Positions 1 through 10,056 are shown, counted from the first letter of the stretch. The stretch is DNA of 64,000 nt from Litoribrevibacter albus (GCF_030159995.1 NZ_BSNM01000013.1:83030-147029), one strand, 5' to 3'. Notes: a model not told the origin generated them from the letters alone. Program-made: numbers and translations.

Positions 1-427
1 CCGGGTTATGACTGCCGAGGGGAAAGTGTTTGAATTCCCAGTTAATCACGCCTTGCGAGTGTTCTATGACTTGTTTGATGCTCCCGTGCATCTTTCGGCA
101 GTAAGGGCATTCGATGTCTCCATACTCTTGAAGCGTAATTCTCGCGTTGAGCTCACCATAGATCAGTCGGTTGTCCGGCGTAGATGCCTGGGCTAACTGA
201 AACTGTTCTTCCAAGTTGGACAGGAGCTCTTGCGCCTTGCGCTTCTCCAGAGAGGATAGCCGGTCATCGACCAGTGCGATCACGTCATGTTGAGAGAGGT
301 GCTCCATGAGGGGCTGGTCAGTGCTGGTCTTCAGGTTAATCAGCTCCGTGTGTAGATAGATGTTGGATGCTATAAGAGCGACTGTTGAGATGGTCAAAAC
401 CCCGGTTATTAACTGATTTCCGCGCAT
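1..427 (-). CDS. DsbA/thioredoxin-like thiol oxidoreductase, membrane anchored (3' end cut by window edge)
   Basis: Read on the minus strand from an ATG at 425-427, the frame stays open to base 1, so the C-terminus lies outside the window. A GAGG Shine-Dalgarno sits just upstream. The N-terminus (about residues 5-25) is hydrophobic and looks like a signal anchor. Residues 40-85 form a charged, probably helical segment. A thioredoxin-fold start follows, with a CPYC redox motif at about residues 107-110 in the context 'EYGDIECPYCRKMH', typical of DsbA-type proteins. The likely role is periplasmic disulfide formation, often needed for conjugation proteins in mobile elements. That role is inferred; the motif is seen directly. 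It is transcribed divergently from the BREX operon. Confidence 0.8.
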   Translation of the reverse strand, partial: MRGNQLITGVLTISTVALIASNIYLHTELINLKTSTDQPLMEHLSQHDVIALVDDRLSSLEKRKAQELLSNLEEQFQLAQASTPDNRLIYGELNARITLQEYGDIECPYCRKMHGSIKQVIEHSQGVINWEFKHFPLGSHNP

Positions 428-536
428 AAAAGCCTCATTTTTCCAGCAAATAAGGCACTTTAATCAATCTGGTTGCTGAGATCCGGGTTAATGGGTCAGG
501 TATCCTCAACCTATTACCATGAATGCTCAAAGTTGT

Positions 537-565
537 TTTACAGTATAAAAACTTTACAGTAAATA
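537..565 (+). promoter_or_regulatory. Candidate BREX promoter with two TTTACAGTA repeats (possible BrxR operator)
   Basis: Two copies of TTTACAGTA lie at 537-545 and 553-561, 16 bp apart. The second extends to a near-perfect palindrome, TTTACAGTAAA. TTTACA at 537-542 and TAAATA at 560-565 with 17 bp between them fit a sigma-70 -35/-10 pair. BrxR-type WYL regulators are known to bind repeats upstream of brxR/brxA and autoregulate. The assignment of these repeats to BrxR is inference. Confidence 0.45.
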
Positions 566-610
566 AATTTTGGGGTAGCCTGATTGTGTGATGGTTTAAT
601 GAGGCTACTC

Positions 611-1477
611 ATGGCTGATGAAAAGCATGAAGTTCTACTAAGGCTGAGAGCAATTGAATTGCTGGCGTACTGGGAGGGACGATTGGTTACCAATCGGCTC
701 ATGTCCTGGTTTGGTATTAGCCGACAACAGGCTTCATCTGATATTAAGCGTTATATAAGTGTTCACAATCCTGGCTCCCTTTATCACGATCCGGGAGTTA
801 AAGGGTATGTCCCGCAAGGAGACTTCCAACCGGTCTTAACGAAGGGTCATATCAACGAATACCTGGATATGATTTCTGGTCTGGTCAGCGAATCTGTCGC
901 AGTGACCCTTGAATCTGAAGACCATCTTGCTGCTGTCCAATTGCCCGATCGCACTGTTCGGCCAGAAATAGTGCGAGAAATATTGCGAGCTTGCCGGACG
1001 CAAACCAGTGTGAAAATTCTCTATGCCTCGATGACAAACCCGATATGGAGTGAGCGGGTTATATCTCCGCATACCCTGGTTTATACGGGCTTCCGTTGGC
1101 ATGTTCGAGCGTATTGCCACAAGCGTGGTGAGTTCCGTGACTTCATTCTGTCCAGGATAGACCGGACACCAAAACCTGCTACAGAGTCGTCACCCGATCC
1201 AATGCAGGACTCATTGTGGAATGAGCAGATCCTGTTAACCATTGTGCCAAACCCAAAGCTGAACGATGGGCAGAAGGCGCTGGTAGAGAAGGATTTTGGT
1301 ATGCCGGATGGTCGGTTACAGATTTCGGTTAGAAAAGCACTGGCACACTATACCTTGCAGCGTTACCAGGCGGCGATAACCGTTGATGAGGCAGCCGATG
1401 AGTTTAAGTTCCCTATCATCCTACTGGATTCAGATCGAAAGAAACTGAGTCCCTTTTTGTTTGGCTCAGAGTCTTAG
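611..1477 (+). CDS. brxR: BrxR-like WYL-domain transcriptional regulator
   Basis: About 288 residues. An N-terminal winged helix (around residues 5-60, 'GRLVTNRLMSWFGISRQQASSDI') is followed by a WYL-type domain ('SVKILYASMTNP', then 'TGFRWHVRAYC...FRDFILSRI') and a C-terminal WCX-like extension. It is the first gene ahead of brxA, the usual place of BrxR, the repressor of type 1 BREX operons, which is thought to sense a nucleic-acid or nucleotide ligand through the WYL domain. The frame is open from a TTG at 584, but ATG 611 has GAGG at 600-603 at good spacing, so I prefer it. Autoregulation through the repeats at 537-561 is likely but not shown. Confidence 0.85.
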   Translation: MADEKHEVLLRLRAIELLAYWEGRLVTNRLMSWFGISRQQASSDIKRYISVHNPGSLYHDPGVKGYVPQGDFQPVLTKGHINEYLDMISGLVSESVAVTLESEDHLAAVQLPDRTVRPEIVREILRACRTQTSVKILYASMTNPIWSERVISPHTLVYTGFRWHVRAYCHKRGEFRDFILSRIDRTPKPATESSPDPMQDSLWNEQILLTIVPNPKLNDGQKALVEKDFGMPDGRLQISVRKALAHYTLQRYQAAITVDEAADEFKFPIILLDSDRKKLSPFLFGSES

Positions 1478-1489
1478 GGGAGGTTGAGT

Positions 1490-2101
1490 TTGATAAAGCA
1501 GTTCCATTATGACAGCGACATGGCGGGTGGCTCCCTCATGGTGAGAGAAAGCCGTATCGTTGCTGGTTTGCTAATGGACGGCGTAACACCTGAACAGTGG
1601 GATGAAGCAATTCGGGTAGAGAACGTGTTGCAAAAACGCACGCCAGCGTCAGCAAAGCGAAATGCCACGGCGATTCGCAAACGACTTGAGCGTCTGGAGC
1701 CGGAGTTCTGGCGAGCGTTGAGAGATGGAGATGACGAGCTGGCCACACAGGTAGCCTTTTGCGGTGCGCTGGAGCGGAATCTTTTGCTGGTGGAGTTTAT
1801 GGAGACGGTACTTCGTGATGCCTACATGTCCAGAGCTGAGCATCTCGATGCGTTTGTTTGGGCGGATTTTCTCGAAGACCGGTCGCATAGAGATCTGGCC
1901 ATTTGCGACTGGAAGGAATCTACCAAAAAGAAAATGGGGCAGGTGGTGTTTCGTATGCTCGCTGAGGTTGGGTACCTGAAGAGCACACGAAAGCTTGAAC
2001 TACAGCATGTTGTGGTAAGGCCTGAAGTCAAAACCATGCTCGAAGAGCATTACAAACACAGAATTAAAAAGTGCATGGAAGTGTCGGCATGGACGCGATA
2101 A
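1490..2101 (+). CDS. brxA: BREX protein BrxA (DUF1819)
   Basis: About 203 residues, small and helical, matching BrxA (DUF1819) in size and in position directly after the regulator and before brxB. BrxA resembles the RNA-binding NusB fold, binds DNA and is part of the conserved type 1 BREX gene set. The start is non-canonical. GGGGAGG at 1477-1483 is a strong ribosome site. It is too close to a TTG at 1484 but correctly spaced for the TTG at 1490, so I choose the latter. The gap to brxR is only a few bases, indicating co-transcription. Its 3' end lies 17 bases before the preferred brxB start. Confidence 0.85.
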   Translation: MIKQFHYDSDMAGGSLMVRESRIVAGLLMDGVTPEQWDEAIRVENVLQKRTPASAKRNATAIRKRLERLEPEFWRALRDGDDELATQVAFCGALERNLLLVEFMETVLRDAYMSRAEHLDAFVWADFLEDRSHRDLAICDWKESTKKKMGQVVFRMLAEVGYLKSTRKLELQHVVVRPEVKTMLEEHYKHRIKKCMEVSAWTR

Positions 2102-2118
2102 GTGCATTGGGAGCAACT

Positions 2119-2694
2119 ATGGATCAACGACTACATGACCGGCTGAATCAGATACCAGACAAGATTCTGTCCCCAGAGTTTTTGAGTGGGCAGGGACTGG
2201 GAAATGAAATTGGCTTCTGGATATTTGATTACGAGCCTGAGCAAGAGCTTGGGGTTCGAGAGTACATCGAATTCCTTGAAGTCATGCTGGCCAAGAAGCA
2301 CAGTCATTTGAAGGTGGTTAACATCAATCTTCTCAAGTGCCTGGTCGGTTATCTTGCCGATCGCAACTTCGTTGATAAAGCCATAGAGATGCAGAAGGTC
2401 AAAGGTGATGAGGCCTTGATGAAAGCCCTGAAAGGGCCGCTGCACATGGACAAATTCGCGCCTTACCTGACAGAAAAACATTCCGCTACCGAGCAGGACA
2501 TCATCTTCATTACTGGAGTGGGTTCTGTTTGGCCGTTATTGCGAGCACACAACCTGCTAAACAGCCTTCATTCACTGTTGGGGCATAAGCCTGTCGTTCT
2601 GTTTTATCCCGGTCAATACAACGGCCAGGCAATGAGCCTGTTCGGGAGAATACCCAGCAATAACTACTACAGAGCCTTCAGGTTGGTTCCGTAA
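2119..2694 (+). CDS. brxB: BREX protein BrxB (DUF1788)
   Basis: About 191 residues. It matches the DUF1788/BrxB family in length and order, with the typical opening 'RLHDRLNQIPDKILSPEFLSG' (given in part) and a P-loop-like candidate core around 'FITGVGSVWPLLRAHNLLN', followed by 'PVVLFYPGQYNGQAMSLFGRI'. BrxB is required for BREX phage exclusion and is thought to work with BrxC and PglZ. The frame opens at 2071, overlapping brxA, but ATG 2119 has GGGAG at 2109-2113 and matches the usual family start. It sits between brxA and brxC in the same operon. Confidence 0.85.
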   Translation: MDQRLHDRLNQIPDKILSPEFLSGQGLGNEIGFWIFDYEPEQELGVREYIEFLEVMLAKKHSHLKVVNINLLKCLVGYLADRNFVDKAIEMQKVKGDEALMKALKGPLHMDKFAPYLTEKHSATEQDIIFITGVGSVWPLLRAHNLLNSLHSLLGHKPVVLFYPGQYNGQAMSLFGRIPSNNYYRAFRLVP

Positions 2695-2739
2695 GCAATG
2701 GCGACCAATTAATAAGAATTTCAGGGGAATCAACACACT

Positions 2740-5700
2740 ATGAACATCAAAGAACTCTTTTTTAAGCCACTGGATCGCTCAATTAACGGCGTTGTTAAGG
2801 CTGACCAGGATGATGATGCCACTGTTTACCAGGAACTGGATGAATATGTGGTGACCAATGAGCTGGAGAAGCATTTTCGGGATTTCTTTCAGTCCTACGG
2901 TACCGATCTCAATGACCCCTCCATCGCTAACCGTGTGGGGGTGTGGATTTCTGGTTTCTTCGGTTCTGGTAAATCACACTTCCTGAAGACCTTATCCTAT
3001 ATTCTGGCCAACAAGGTGGCGCGGGATTCAGAAGGTCACGAACGCAGCGCAGTAGAGTTTTTTGATGAACACAAGATCCGCGATGCTTTTATTCGTGCAG
3101 ATATTGATAAAGCCGTAAGCGGTCATTCCGATGTCATTCTGTTCAATATTGACAGTAAGGCCAGCTCAAACGATGACGGCAACCCTATCCTTAATGTCTT
3201 CCTGCGAGTGTTCAATGAGCACCAGGGTTTTAGCGGGGATCACCCGCACATCGCGCACATGGAACGTCATTTGGCCCAGAAAGGGGCCTATGAGACCTTC
3301 AAAACCGCATTTGAAGAATCCAGCGGTCTTTCATGGACTGAAGAACGTGACGGGTATCAGTTCTACCAGGATGATGTAGAGAAGGCCATTTCCAAGGCAT
3401 TGAACCTGTCACCAGATGCTGCCCATAAATGGTTTGAAGAATCCGAAGAGACGTTCAGCGTCTCCGTCGAAAACTTCTGTCACTGGGTCAAAGAGTACCT
3501 GGACAGTAAAGATCCGAAACACCGGATACTGTTCCTGGTGGATGAAGTCGGTCAGTTTATTGGCAGTAATACCCGCCTGATGCTGACCTTGCAAACCATC
3601 ACGGAAAACCTGGGCACCATCTGTAAGGGGCGTGCCTGGATCATAGTAACCTCTCAGGCCGATATGGACGCGGTACTGGGTGAACTGTCATCTTCCAAAG
3701 CCAACGATTTCTCCAAGATTGCCGGTCGCTTCAAGACCCGGTTGTCGCTGTCCAGCTCGAACACCGATGAGGTTATCCAGAAGCGCTTGCTGCGTAAGAC
3801 TCCGGAAGCAGCGGACATGCTCAAGTCCGTCTTCGACCAGAAGGGCGACATCCTGAAAAACCAAATTACCTTCGATCGTTCCGGGCCGACGCTCAAGAAC
3901 TTTGATGGTCCAGATAGCTTCGTCAATAACTATCCGTTTGCGCCTTACCACTTCCAGTTGGTACAGAAGGTTTTTGAGGAGATCCGTAAAGTCGGGGCCA
4001 CCGGGGCGCACCTGGCTTACGGTGAGCGGTCTATGCTGGACGCCTTCCAAATGGCCGCCAGCTCCATCGCCAAGGAAGAGGTGGGAGCCCTCGTGCCAAT
4101 GCACCGCTTCTATAGTGCCGTTGAAGGCTTTTTGGATACAGCCGTCAAACGCACCATCGATCAGGCCGGTGAGAATGCCACCCTGGACAGTTTCGATGTT
4201 CAGATGCTCCGCACACTGTTCATGATTCGCTATGTAGATCTGATCAAAGGAACTCTCGATAACCTGGTCACTCTGTCGATTGAGAAAATCGACGATGACA
4301 AGCTGGCGCTACGCAAACGTATCGAGGAGAGCCTTCAGCGTCTGGAGAAGGAAAGCCTGATCACTCGTAATGGTGATGAGTTCCTGTTCCTGACAAACGA
4401 AGAGCGGGACATTACTCAGAAGATTAAGGCTACTGACGTTGCCAGCTCGGAAGAAAACAAAGAACTGAGCAACCTGATTTTCAAAGATTTGCTGCGTGAT
4501 ACCAATAAATACCGCCATCAGCCCAACAAGATGGACTACAGCATTGGCCGGTACCTGGATGGGCATACCCTGGACGGTAAGTATGAAGCTGACCTGAAAG
4601 TGGAAGTGGTGTCACCGCTGGACACGGATTACAGCCAATACTCTGAGGCTGGCTGCATCAATAAAAGCGCAGAGGGCGAAGGTCAAATCCTTATTAAGCT
4701 GGGCGATGATAAGCAGTTCTTCAGTGAACTCCGCACCTGGCTGAAGACCAACAAGTTTATTCGTCTGAATGACGACGGAACCCAGGCGGACATTACCCGT
4801 ATCTTGGCTGATCGTGGTCGGGAGAACCAGGAGCGTAAAAAACGCCTGCGTGCCCGGATGGAAGACATGCTGTTGAAAGCGGAGGTCTACGCTCTTGGTC
4901 AGCATCTTTCTCTATCTTCATCCAATGCACTTACCAAGCTTGATGAGGCCTGCCGATACCTGTTGGAGAATACCTACACCAAGCTGAGCTATATCAAGGT
5001 CTACCAGCAAGATCCCTGGCGCGAGCTTAATGCCGTTCTGACCGTCGATGATATTGGACAAATGGGCCTGTCATTGGAAGGCGAAGAGGGTAATCCAAAG
5101 GCAACCCGCGATGTTGAGCAATACATCGGGCTTAGGGCGACCGGGACCGAGCGTATCCTGCTTTCAGATATTGTTGAGCGTTTCGCGAAGCGACCGTATG
5201 GCTGGCCAGATGCTGAGATTTTGTTGATTGTTGGCCGTTTGGCTGCGGCTGGCCGGATCTCGTTCCAGCTTGGGGGTGGAACGCTGCCCGTCAGGGAAGC
5301 GCTGGAGCCTCTCCAGAATACACGCCGTCGTCGCGAAGTCTCAATTATCAAAAAACGCCAAACGGATGAAGCAGTGCTGAAGCAGGCGCGTAACCTGACT
5401 CAAGACCTGTTCTCTTCGATGGGACCGGCCACCGAGAAGGAGTTGTTTGAGTTTTACACCCAGCACTTCAGCAAGTGGCTGGCCAATCTCAAATCCTACA
5501 AAAGCAAAACCGATGTGGGCCGTTTTCCAGGGAAGACAGTGATTGAGCAGTCAATCCTGACTCTGGAGCGCTTGCTTAGCAACGATGATAGCTTCGATTT
5601 CTTCAAGCAGGTCGTCGATAAGAAGGACGATTACCTGGATCTGGAGGAGGATTACCGGGACATCCACGAATTCTTCAGTAACCAGATCCACACCTGGCAG

Positions 5701-6399
5701 CAGCTTCAGCAGGCACTTCGTCACTTTGATAAAAACCGTCAGGCGTTGGAGAAAGACGCGGATGCCAGTAAGGCTTTGTCGGAACTGCAATCTATCGAAT
5801 CAGCAGATGCGCCTTACGGGATGTTGCACAAAGTCGCTTCTCTGGTAAGCACAGTAGAAACCGTCAACGAACGTCTACTAACTGAAAAGCGAACCCATGC
5901 CATTGAGCGAGTGGACGACAAAATCAAACAGCTTGAAGGTGAGATCGCCAAGAGTGGAATTGGAACGCCTGAACTGAGCAACCGGTTGCTTCGTCCACTG
6001 CAACTGGTGAAAGCAGATTTGGAAACCGAAACCAGTATTGCTGGTATCTACATGCTGCAAACCGAAACAGCCACTGAACGCTTTGATGATGGCCTGTATG
6101 AGCTTGAACGAGCGGTCCAGGCAGAGATTGAGCGCCGCGCCAAGGCAGAACAGGCAGCGAAAGCTCAGCAAGCTGACCCAGGCGGTGCAGATGCGTCCAC
6201 ACCTATCCCAGAAACGAAGCCAGAGCCACCCGTTGCTAAGCCTAAACCTGTTGTCGAGGTGAATGTGTCCAGCGTCTACAACAAGACCTGTGAAGGTGTG
6301 TACTTGGAAACTGAAGAATCCATCGACCAGTTTGTGGAAGCCCTCAAAGCTGAGTTGAAGAGCATTGTTCGCAATGAAAAGCGCGTGCGTATTCGCTAA
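2740..6399 (+). CDS. brxC: BREX protein BrxC, large P-loop ATPase
   Basis: 1219 residues, the normal length for BrxC/PglY of type 1 BREX. The opening 'MNIKELFFKPLDRSINGVVK' is typical. Walker A is G72-F-F-G-S-G-K78-S79, and Walker B ends in D268-E269 within 'ILFLVDEVGQFI'. The C-terminal third is charged and coiled-coil rich (around 1000-1150) with a Pro-rich linker at about 1150-1175. BrxC is an AAA-type ATPase needed for both host methylation and phage exclusion. The ribosome site is AGGGGAA upstream of ATG 2740. It ends 12 bases before pglX. No truncation is seen. Confidence 0.95.
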   Translation: MNIKELFFKPLDRSINGVVKADQDDDATVYQELDEYVVTNELEKHFRDFFQSYGTDLNDPSIANRVGVWISGFFGSGKSHFLKTLSYILANKVARDSEGHERSAVEFFDEHKIRDAFIRADIDKAVSGHSDVILFNIDSKASSNDDGNPILNVFLRVFNEHQGFSGDHPHIAHMERHLAQKGAYETFKTAFEESSGLSWTEERDGYQFYQDDVEKAISKALNLSPDAAHKWFEESEETFSVSVENFCHWVKEYLDSKDPKHRILFLVDEVGQFIGSNTRLMLTLQTITENLGTICKGRAWIIVTSQADMDAVLGELSSSKANDFSKIAGRFKTRLSLSSSNTDEVIQKRLLRKTPEAADMLKSVFDQKGDILKNQITFDRSGPTLKNFDGPDSFVNNYPFAPYHFQLVQKVFEEIRKVGATGAHLAYGERSMLDAFQMAASSIAKEEVGALVPMHRFYSAVEGFLDTAVKRTIDQAGENATLDSFDVQMLRTLFMIRYVDLIKGTLDNLVTLSIEKIDDDKLALRKRIEESLQRLEKESLITRNGDEFLFLTNEERDITQKIKATDVASSEENKELSNLIFKDLLRDTNKYRHQPNKMDYSIGRYLDGHTLDGKYEADLKVEVVSPLDTDYSQYSEAGCINKSAEGEGQILIKLGDDKQFFSELRTWLKTNKFIRLNDDGTQADITRILADRGRENQERKKRLRARMEDMLLKAEVYALGQHLSLSSSNALTKLDEACRYLLENTYTKLSYIKVYQQDPWRELNAVLTVDDIGQMGLSLEGEEGNPKATRDVEQYIGLRATGTERILLSDIVERFAKRPYGWPDAEILLIVGRLAAAGRISFQLGGGTLPVREALEPLQNTRRRREVSIIKKRQTDEAVLKQARNLTQDLFSSMGPATEKELFEFYTQHFSKWLANLKSYKSKTDVGRFPGKTVIEQSILTLERLLSNDDSFDFFKQVVDKKDDYLDLEEDYRDIHEFFSNQIHTWQQLQQALRHFDKNRQALEKDADASKALSELQSIESADAPYGMLHKVASLVSTVETVNERLLTEKRTHAIERVDDKIKQLEGEIAKSGIGTPELSNRLLRPLQLVKADLETETSIAGIYMLQTETATERFDDGLYELERAVQAEIERRAKAEQAAKAQQADPGGADASTPIPETKPEPPVAKPKPVVEVNVSSVYNKTCEGVYLETEESIDQFVEALKAELKSIVRNEKRVRIR

Positions 6400-6411
6400 G
6401 GAAGTAATCAC

Positions 6412-9400
6412 ATGAACACAAACAACGTAAAAAAATACGCACCTAAAGCCCGTAAAGCCTTCATTGAGGCCATGAGTAAACAGGCAGCTAAATATGGGAT
6501 TACCAAAAAGAAAATCGAGCCAGCGGAGCAGAAGGGCGACCTGGTTCTAATTGGTGATAGACCGTTTCCGGCTTCGGTTATCAAACCACGTGAACGTTTG
6601 GTAAAGCGCATCGAGCAGCAAGGCTTCGACCAGGTAATGGAGCATGTAGCCTATAGCTGGTTTAACCGTCTATGCGCAATTCGCTACATGGAACGCAAAG
6701 GGTTCCTTGACCATGGGCGTCGGGTATTGAGCGCGACTGACGGCAGTGCCGGTGTGCCCCAAATAATGGAAGAGTGTCTGGATGTCGAGTTGCCCGGTCT
6801 GGACCAGGCCAAGGTTAGAGAACTGAAGCTTGATGGCACCAAAGACGAAGAGCTTTATCGTGAATTGTTACTGGCCCAGTGCCATGCCTTGCACCAAGCA
6901 ATGCCATTTCTGTTTGAGGCGGTAGCAGATGAATCCGAGCTGCTGTTGCCAGAGAACCTGACAAAGACAGACTCACTGATCCGAGATTTGGTGGCCAGTA
7001 TTCCCGATGAAGACTGGGATCATATTGAAATTATTGGTTGGCTGTACCAGTTCTATATCTCTGAGAAAAAAGACCAAGTTATCGGCAAGGTCGTTAAGAG
7101 CGAGGATATTCCAGCCGCGACACAGCTTTTCACGCCCAATTGGATTGTTCAGTACTTGGTTCAAAACTCTGTTGGTCGCCAGTGGCTTCAGGCGTATCCA
7201 GATTCTCCACTCAAGGAGAAAATGCCGTATTACATTGAGCTTTCTGAGCAATCGCTTGAGGTACAGGACAGGCTTGCTGAGATTTCAAAGAAGGAAATTA
7301 AACCAGAATTATTGTCATGTATTGATCCAAGTTGTGGGTCTGGGCATATTTTGGTTGAAGCCTACAAACTTTTTAAAGCCATATATGAAGAGAGAGGCTA
7401 CCGAACTCGCGACATTCCTCAGCTTATTCTCGAAAACAATCTTTACGGCTTGGATATTGATGACCGCGCTGGACAATTGGCCGGGTTCGCTTTGATGATG
7501 CTGGCGAGAGAGGATGATAGAAGAATCTTCTCTCGCAATATCAGGCTCAATGTTCTGTCCTTGCAGGAAAGCACCAACGTTAACCTCCGATCGTTGTGGC
7601 AATCACTAAACCTTACTGGAGAGTGGGAAAGTGGTAGTTCACAAGGATTGTTTGTCGAAGAACAGCAGGATTTAGGTTCTTTAACATCAGATAATCGCTA
7701 CGAGCTTCTCCAGAGAACTTTGGAAAGGTTCAAACAATCCAAGACTTTTGGGTCTTTGATTGAAGTGCCGCATGAAGATCTCGAAGGGCTGACAGAGTTA
7801 CACCTATCTCTCGCAGAAATGGAGCAATCTGGGGACACTATGCAAAAGGTGGCGGCTTCTCAGCTAATACCTTTCGTACATCAAGCATTGTTATTGGCGC
7901 GAGAGTATGACTCTGTAGTCACTAATCCTCCCTATATAGGAAGCGGCTATTTAAACGCAGATTTGAAAGAATTGGCAAATATCAGATATGTGAAATCTAA
8001 AGCCGATTTGTTCGGAATGTTCATTGAACGTTGCATTGAGTTAGCTAAAACACACGGATTCTCATCAATGATGACTCCGTTTACATGGCTAACTATTAAA
8101 AACTTCTCTGAGTTACGGAAGCACGTGATAGCCTGTTCAGAGATTGTTGGTCTTGTTCAGCCTGAATATCATGCATTTTTTGAATCTGCATACGTCCCCA
8201 TTTGTGCATACATAATAAGGAAGTCAAACACTGGCGTTCGAGGCTGCTATATAGACTTGGCGGATTTTTACGGGGCGGAAATTCAACCTGTAATGTATCT
8301 CAAGGCGGCCAGGGACGTTTCTGTAAGTTATAGGTATGACAGATGCTCTTCTGATTTTAGCAAGGTTCCAGACAGCTCAATAATGTTCAAACTTCCCGAC
8401 CCTCTATTTGATTTGTTCTCCAATACGAATAAGTTAGCTGGACGTGCAGATATAAGTGAGGGGATTAAAACCGGGGATAATGAGTACTTTATTCGTTTTT
8501 GGCATGAGGTTGACTTTGGTCGGATGTCAACCATTGGAGGCGGAGATGATATCAAATGGATTCCACACCACAAAGGAGGGGAGTATCGTAGATGGTATGG
8601 AAATCTTGAGCATGTAGTCAACTGGGAAAATAATGGAGCGGAGCTAAAGGCCAGTAAGAAATCAGGACTTCAGGGTTCTAAAAATTATTTTAAAGAAGGG
8701 GTTACTTGGTCCAAGTTATCAAGCAGCTACTTCGGTGTAAGGATGTTGCCAGGAAATGTCTTGTTCGACTCCGGAAGTCCATCAGCATTCATTCACAATG
8801 AGTCAGAAAGATATGCCCTGCTAGGATACTTATCATCTGTGGTTGCTTCTTATATTGTGAAGCAACTAAACCCAACACTTAATTTCCAAGTTGGAAATAT
8901 CGCGTCTCTTCCATTTAAAGGATCTGATGAAGTTGACTATAAGGAAGTCAATTCGATCGTTAAAAGACTTGTGGAATTGGCAAGGACTTCTTGGGATTAT
9001 TCCGAAGTTAGTTATTCATTTGACAGGAGTCCGATACTAAATGGCAAAACACTTGGGCAAGGTTATTCTGAATTTATTTTGCAAGTTGGACGAGAAATAG
9101 ACGAAGCGGTTGCCCTTGAGGCGGCTAATAATAAATCGTTTGTTGATATTTATGAGCTTAATGGCTTCTTGGATACTGACGTTTTACGAGAACACATAAC
9201 GCATCGATACAATCCAGAATTTATATATGATTCTAAAAAAGATAGTGGTGAGCTTAGTAAGAGGCTTCAATCTGACATCCTAACAGAGTTTCTAAGCTAT
9301 ACAATTGGTTGCATGGTTGGTCGTTATTCTTTGGATCGCGATGGTTTGGTCTTTGCTGGCTCAGGAAACTCGGGATTCACAGAGCTGGTTTCCGAGGGTA

Positions 9401-10056
9401 CCTATAAGACCTTCCCAGCCGACGACGATGGAATCATCCCTCTAACTGACCAAGAATGGTTCCCTGATGATGCGACTAATCGCTTCCGAGAGTTTGTCAA
9501 AGTCGTTTGGGGAGAAGACCACCTTCAAGAAAACCTCGACTTCGTAGCCGATTCTCTCTGCCTGCACGCTATCAAACCTAAGAAATCTGAATCGTCGATG
9601 GACACGATTCGTCGGTACCTATCCACCCAGTTTTATAAAGACCACCTGAAGACTTACAAAAAACGTCCTATCTACTGGCTGTTCAGCTCTGGTAAGCAAA
9701 AGGCTTTCGAGTGCCTGGTTTATCTGCACCGGTATAACGAAGGTACGCTGGCGCGTATGCGCACTGAGTACGTCATTCCCCTGACAGCGAAGATGGCGGC
9801 CTATGCTCAAAAGCTGGAAAACGACAAAGAGGCCAGCGGTTCGGCAGCAGAGGTGAAGCGCCTTGAAAAAGAAATTGCCCAACTGCACAAGCAGCAGGCT
9901 GAGCTGAGCGAGTTCGATGAGAAGTTGCGCCATTATGCTGACCAGAGAATAAGCCTGGATCTCGATGATGGCGTAAAAGCCAACTACGGCAAATTTGGTG
10001 ATTTGCTGGCAGAAGTGAAAGCCATTACAGGCGAGTCTCCGGAGGTTTTATCATGA
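6412..10056 (+). CDS. pglX: BREX adenine-specific DNA methyltransferase PglX (BrxX)
   Basis: 1214 residues, full length for type 1 PglX. SAM-binding motif I is I304-D-P-S-C-G-S-G-H312 and the catalytic N6-adenine motif is N505-P-P-Y508. The C-terminal region (from about 1120) is a coiled coil 'EVKRLEKEIAQLHKQQAELSEF' (part). PglX methylates a non-palindromic site in host DNA and marks self. The start has AAGGAAG 5' of ATG 6412. The gene overlaps the next by four bases (ATGA). By eye, the middle (about 7260-9400, covering the catalytic and target-recognition parts) is more AT-rich than both ends, which suggests exchange of the specificity region. Confidence 0.95.
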   Translation: MNTNNVKKYAPKARKAFIEAMSKQAAKYGITKKKIEPAEQKGDLVLIGDRPFPASVIKPRERLVKRIEQQGFDQVMEHVAYSWFNRLCAIRYMERKGFLDHGRRVLSATDGSAGVPQIMEECLDVELPGLDQAKVRELKLDGTKDEELYRELLLAQCHALHQAMPFLFEAVADESELLLPENLTKTDSLIRDLVASIPDEDWDHIEIIGWLYQFYISEKKDQVIGKVVKSEDIPAATQLFTPNWIVQYLVQNSVGRQWLQAYPDSPLKEKMPYYIELSEQSLEVQDRLAEISKKEIKPELLSCIDPSCGSGHILVEAYKLFKAIYEERGYRTRDIPQLILENNLYGLDIDDRAGQLAGFALMMLAREDDRRIFSRNIRLNVLSLQESTNVNLRSLWQSLNLTGEWESGSSQGLFVEEQQDLGSLTSDNRYELLQRTLERFKQSKTFGSLIEVPHEDLEGLTELHLSLAEMEQSGDTMQKVAASQLIPFVHQALLLAREYDSVVTNPPYIGSGYLNADLKELANIRYVKSKADLFGMFIERCIELAKTHGFSSMMTPFTWLTIKNFSELRKHVIACSEIVGLVQPEYHAFFESAYVPICAYIIRKSNTGVRGCYIDLADFYGAEIQPVMYLKAARDVSVSYRYDRCSSDFSKVPDSSIMFKLPDPLFDLFSNTNKLAGRADISEGIKTGDNEYFIRFWHEVDFGRMSTIGGGDDIKWIPHHKGGEYRRWYGNLEHVVNWENNGAELKASKKSGLQGSKNYFKEGVTWSKLSSSYFGVRMLPGNVLFDSGSPSAFIHNESERYALLGYLSSVVASYIVKQLNPTLNFQVGNIASLPFKGSDEVDYKEVNSIVKRLVELARTSWDYSEVSYSFDRSPILNGKTLGQGYSEFILQVGREIDEAVALEAANNKSFVDIYELNGFLDTDVLREHITHRYNPEFIYDSKKDSGELSKRLQSDILTEFLSYTIGCMVGRYSLDRDGLVFAGSGNSGFTELVSEGTYKTFPADDDGIIPLTDQEWFPDDATNRFREFVKVVWGEDHLQENLDFVADSLCLHAIKPKKSESSMDTIRRYLSTQFYKDHLKTYKKRPIYWLFSSGKQKAFECLVYLHRYNEGTLARMRTEYVIPLTAKMAAYAQKLENDKEASGSAAEVKRLEKEIAQLHKQQAELSEFDEKLRHYADQRISLDLDDGVKANYGKFGDLLAEVKAITGESPEVLS

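Noticed and set aside
8..196. Plus-strand open frame at the window start
   Set aside because: It is antisense to the DsbA-like gene, whose CPYC motif and ribosome site make the minus strand the real one.
5878..6411. 177-codon minus-strand open frame inside brxC
   Set aside because: Shadow of the conserved brxC C-terminal region; no ribosome site or family match.
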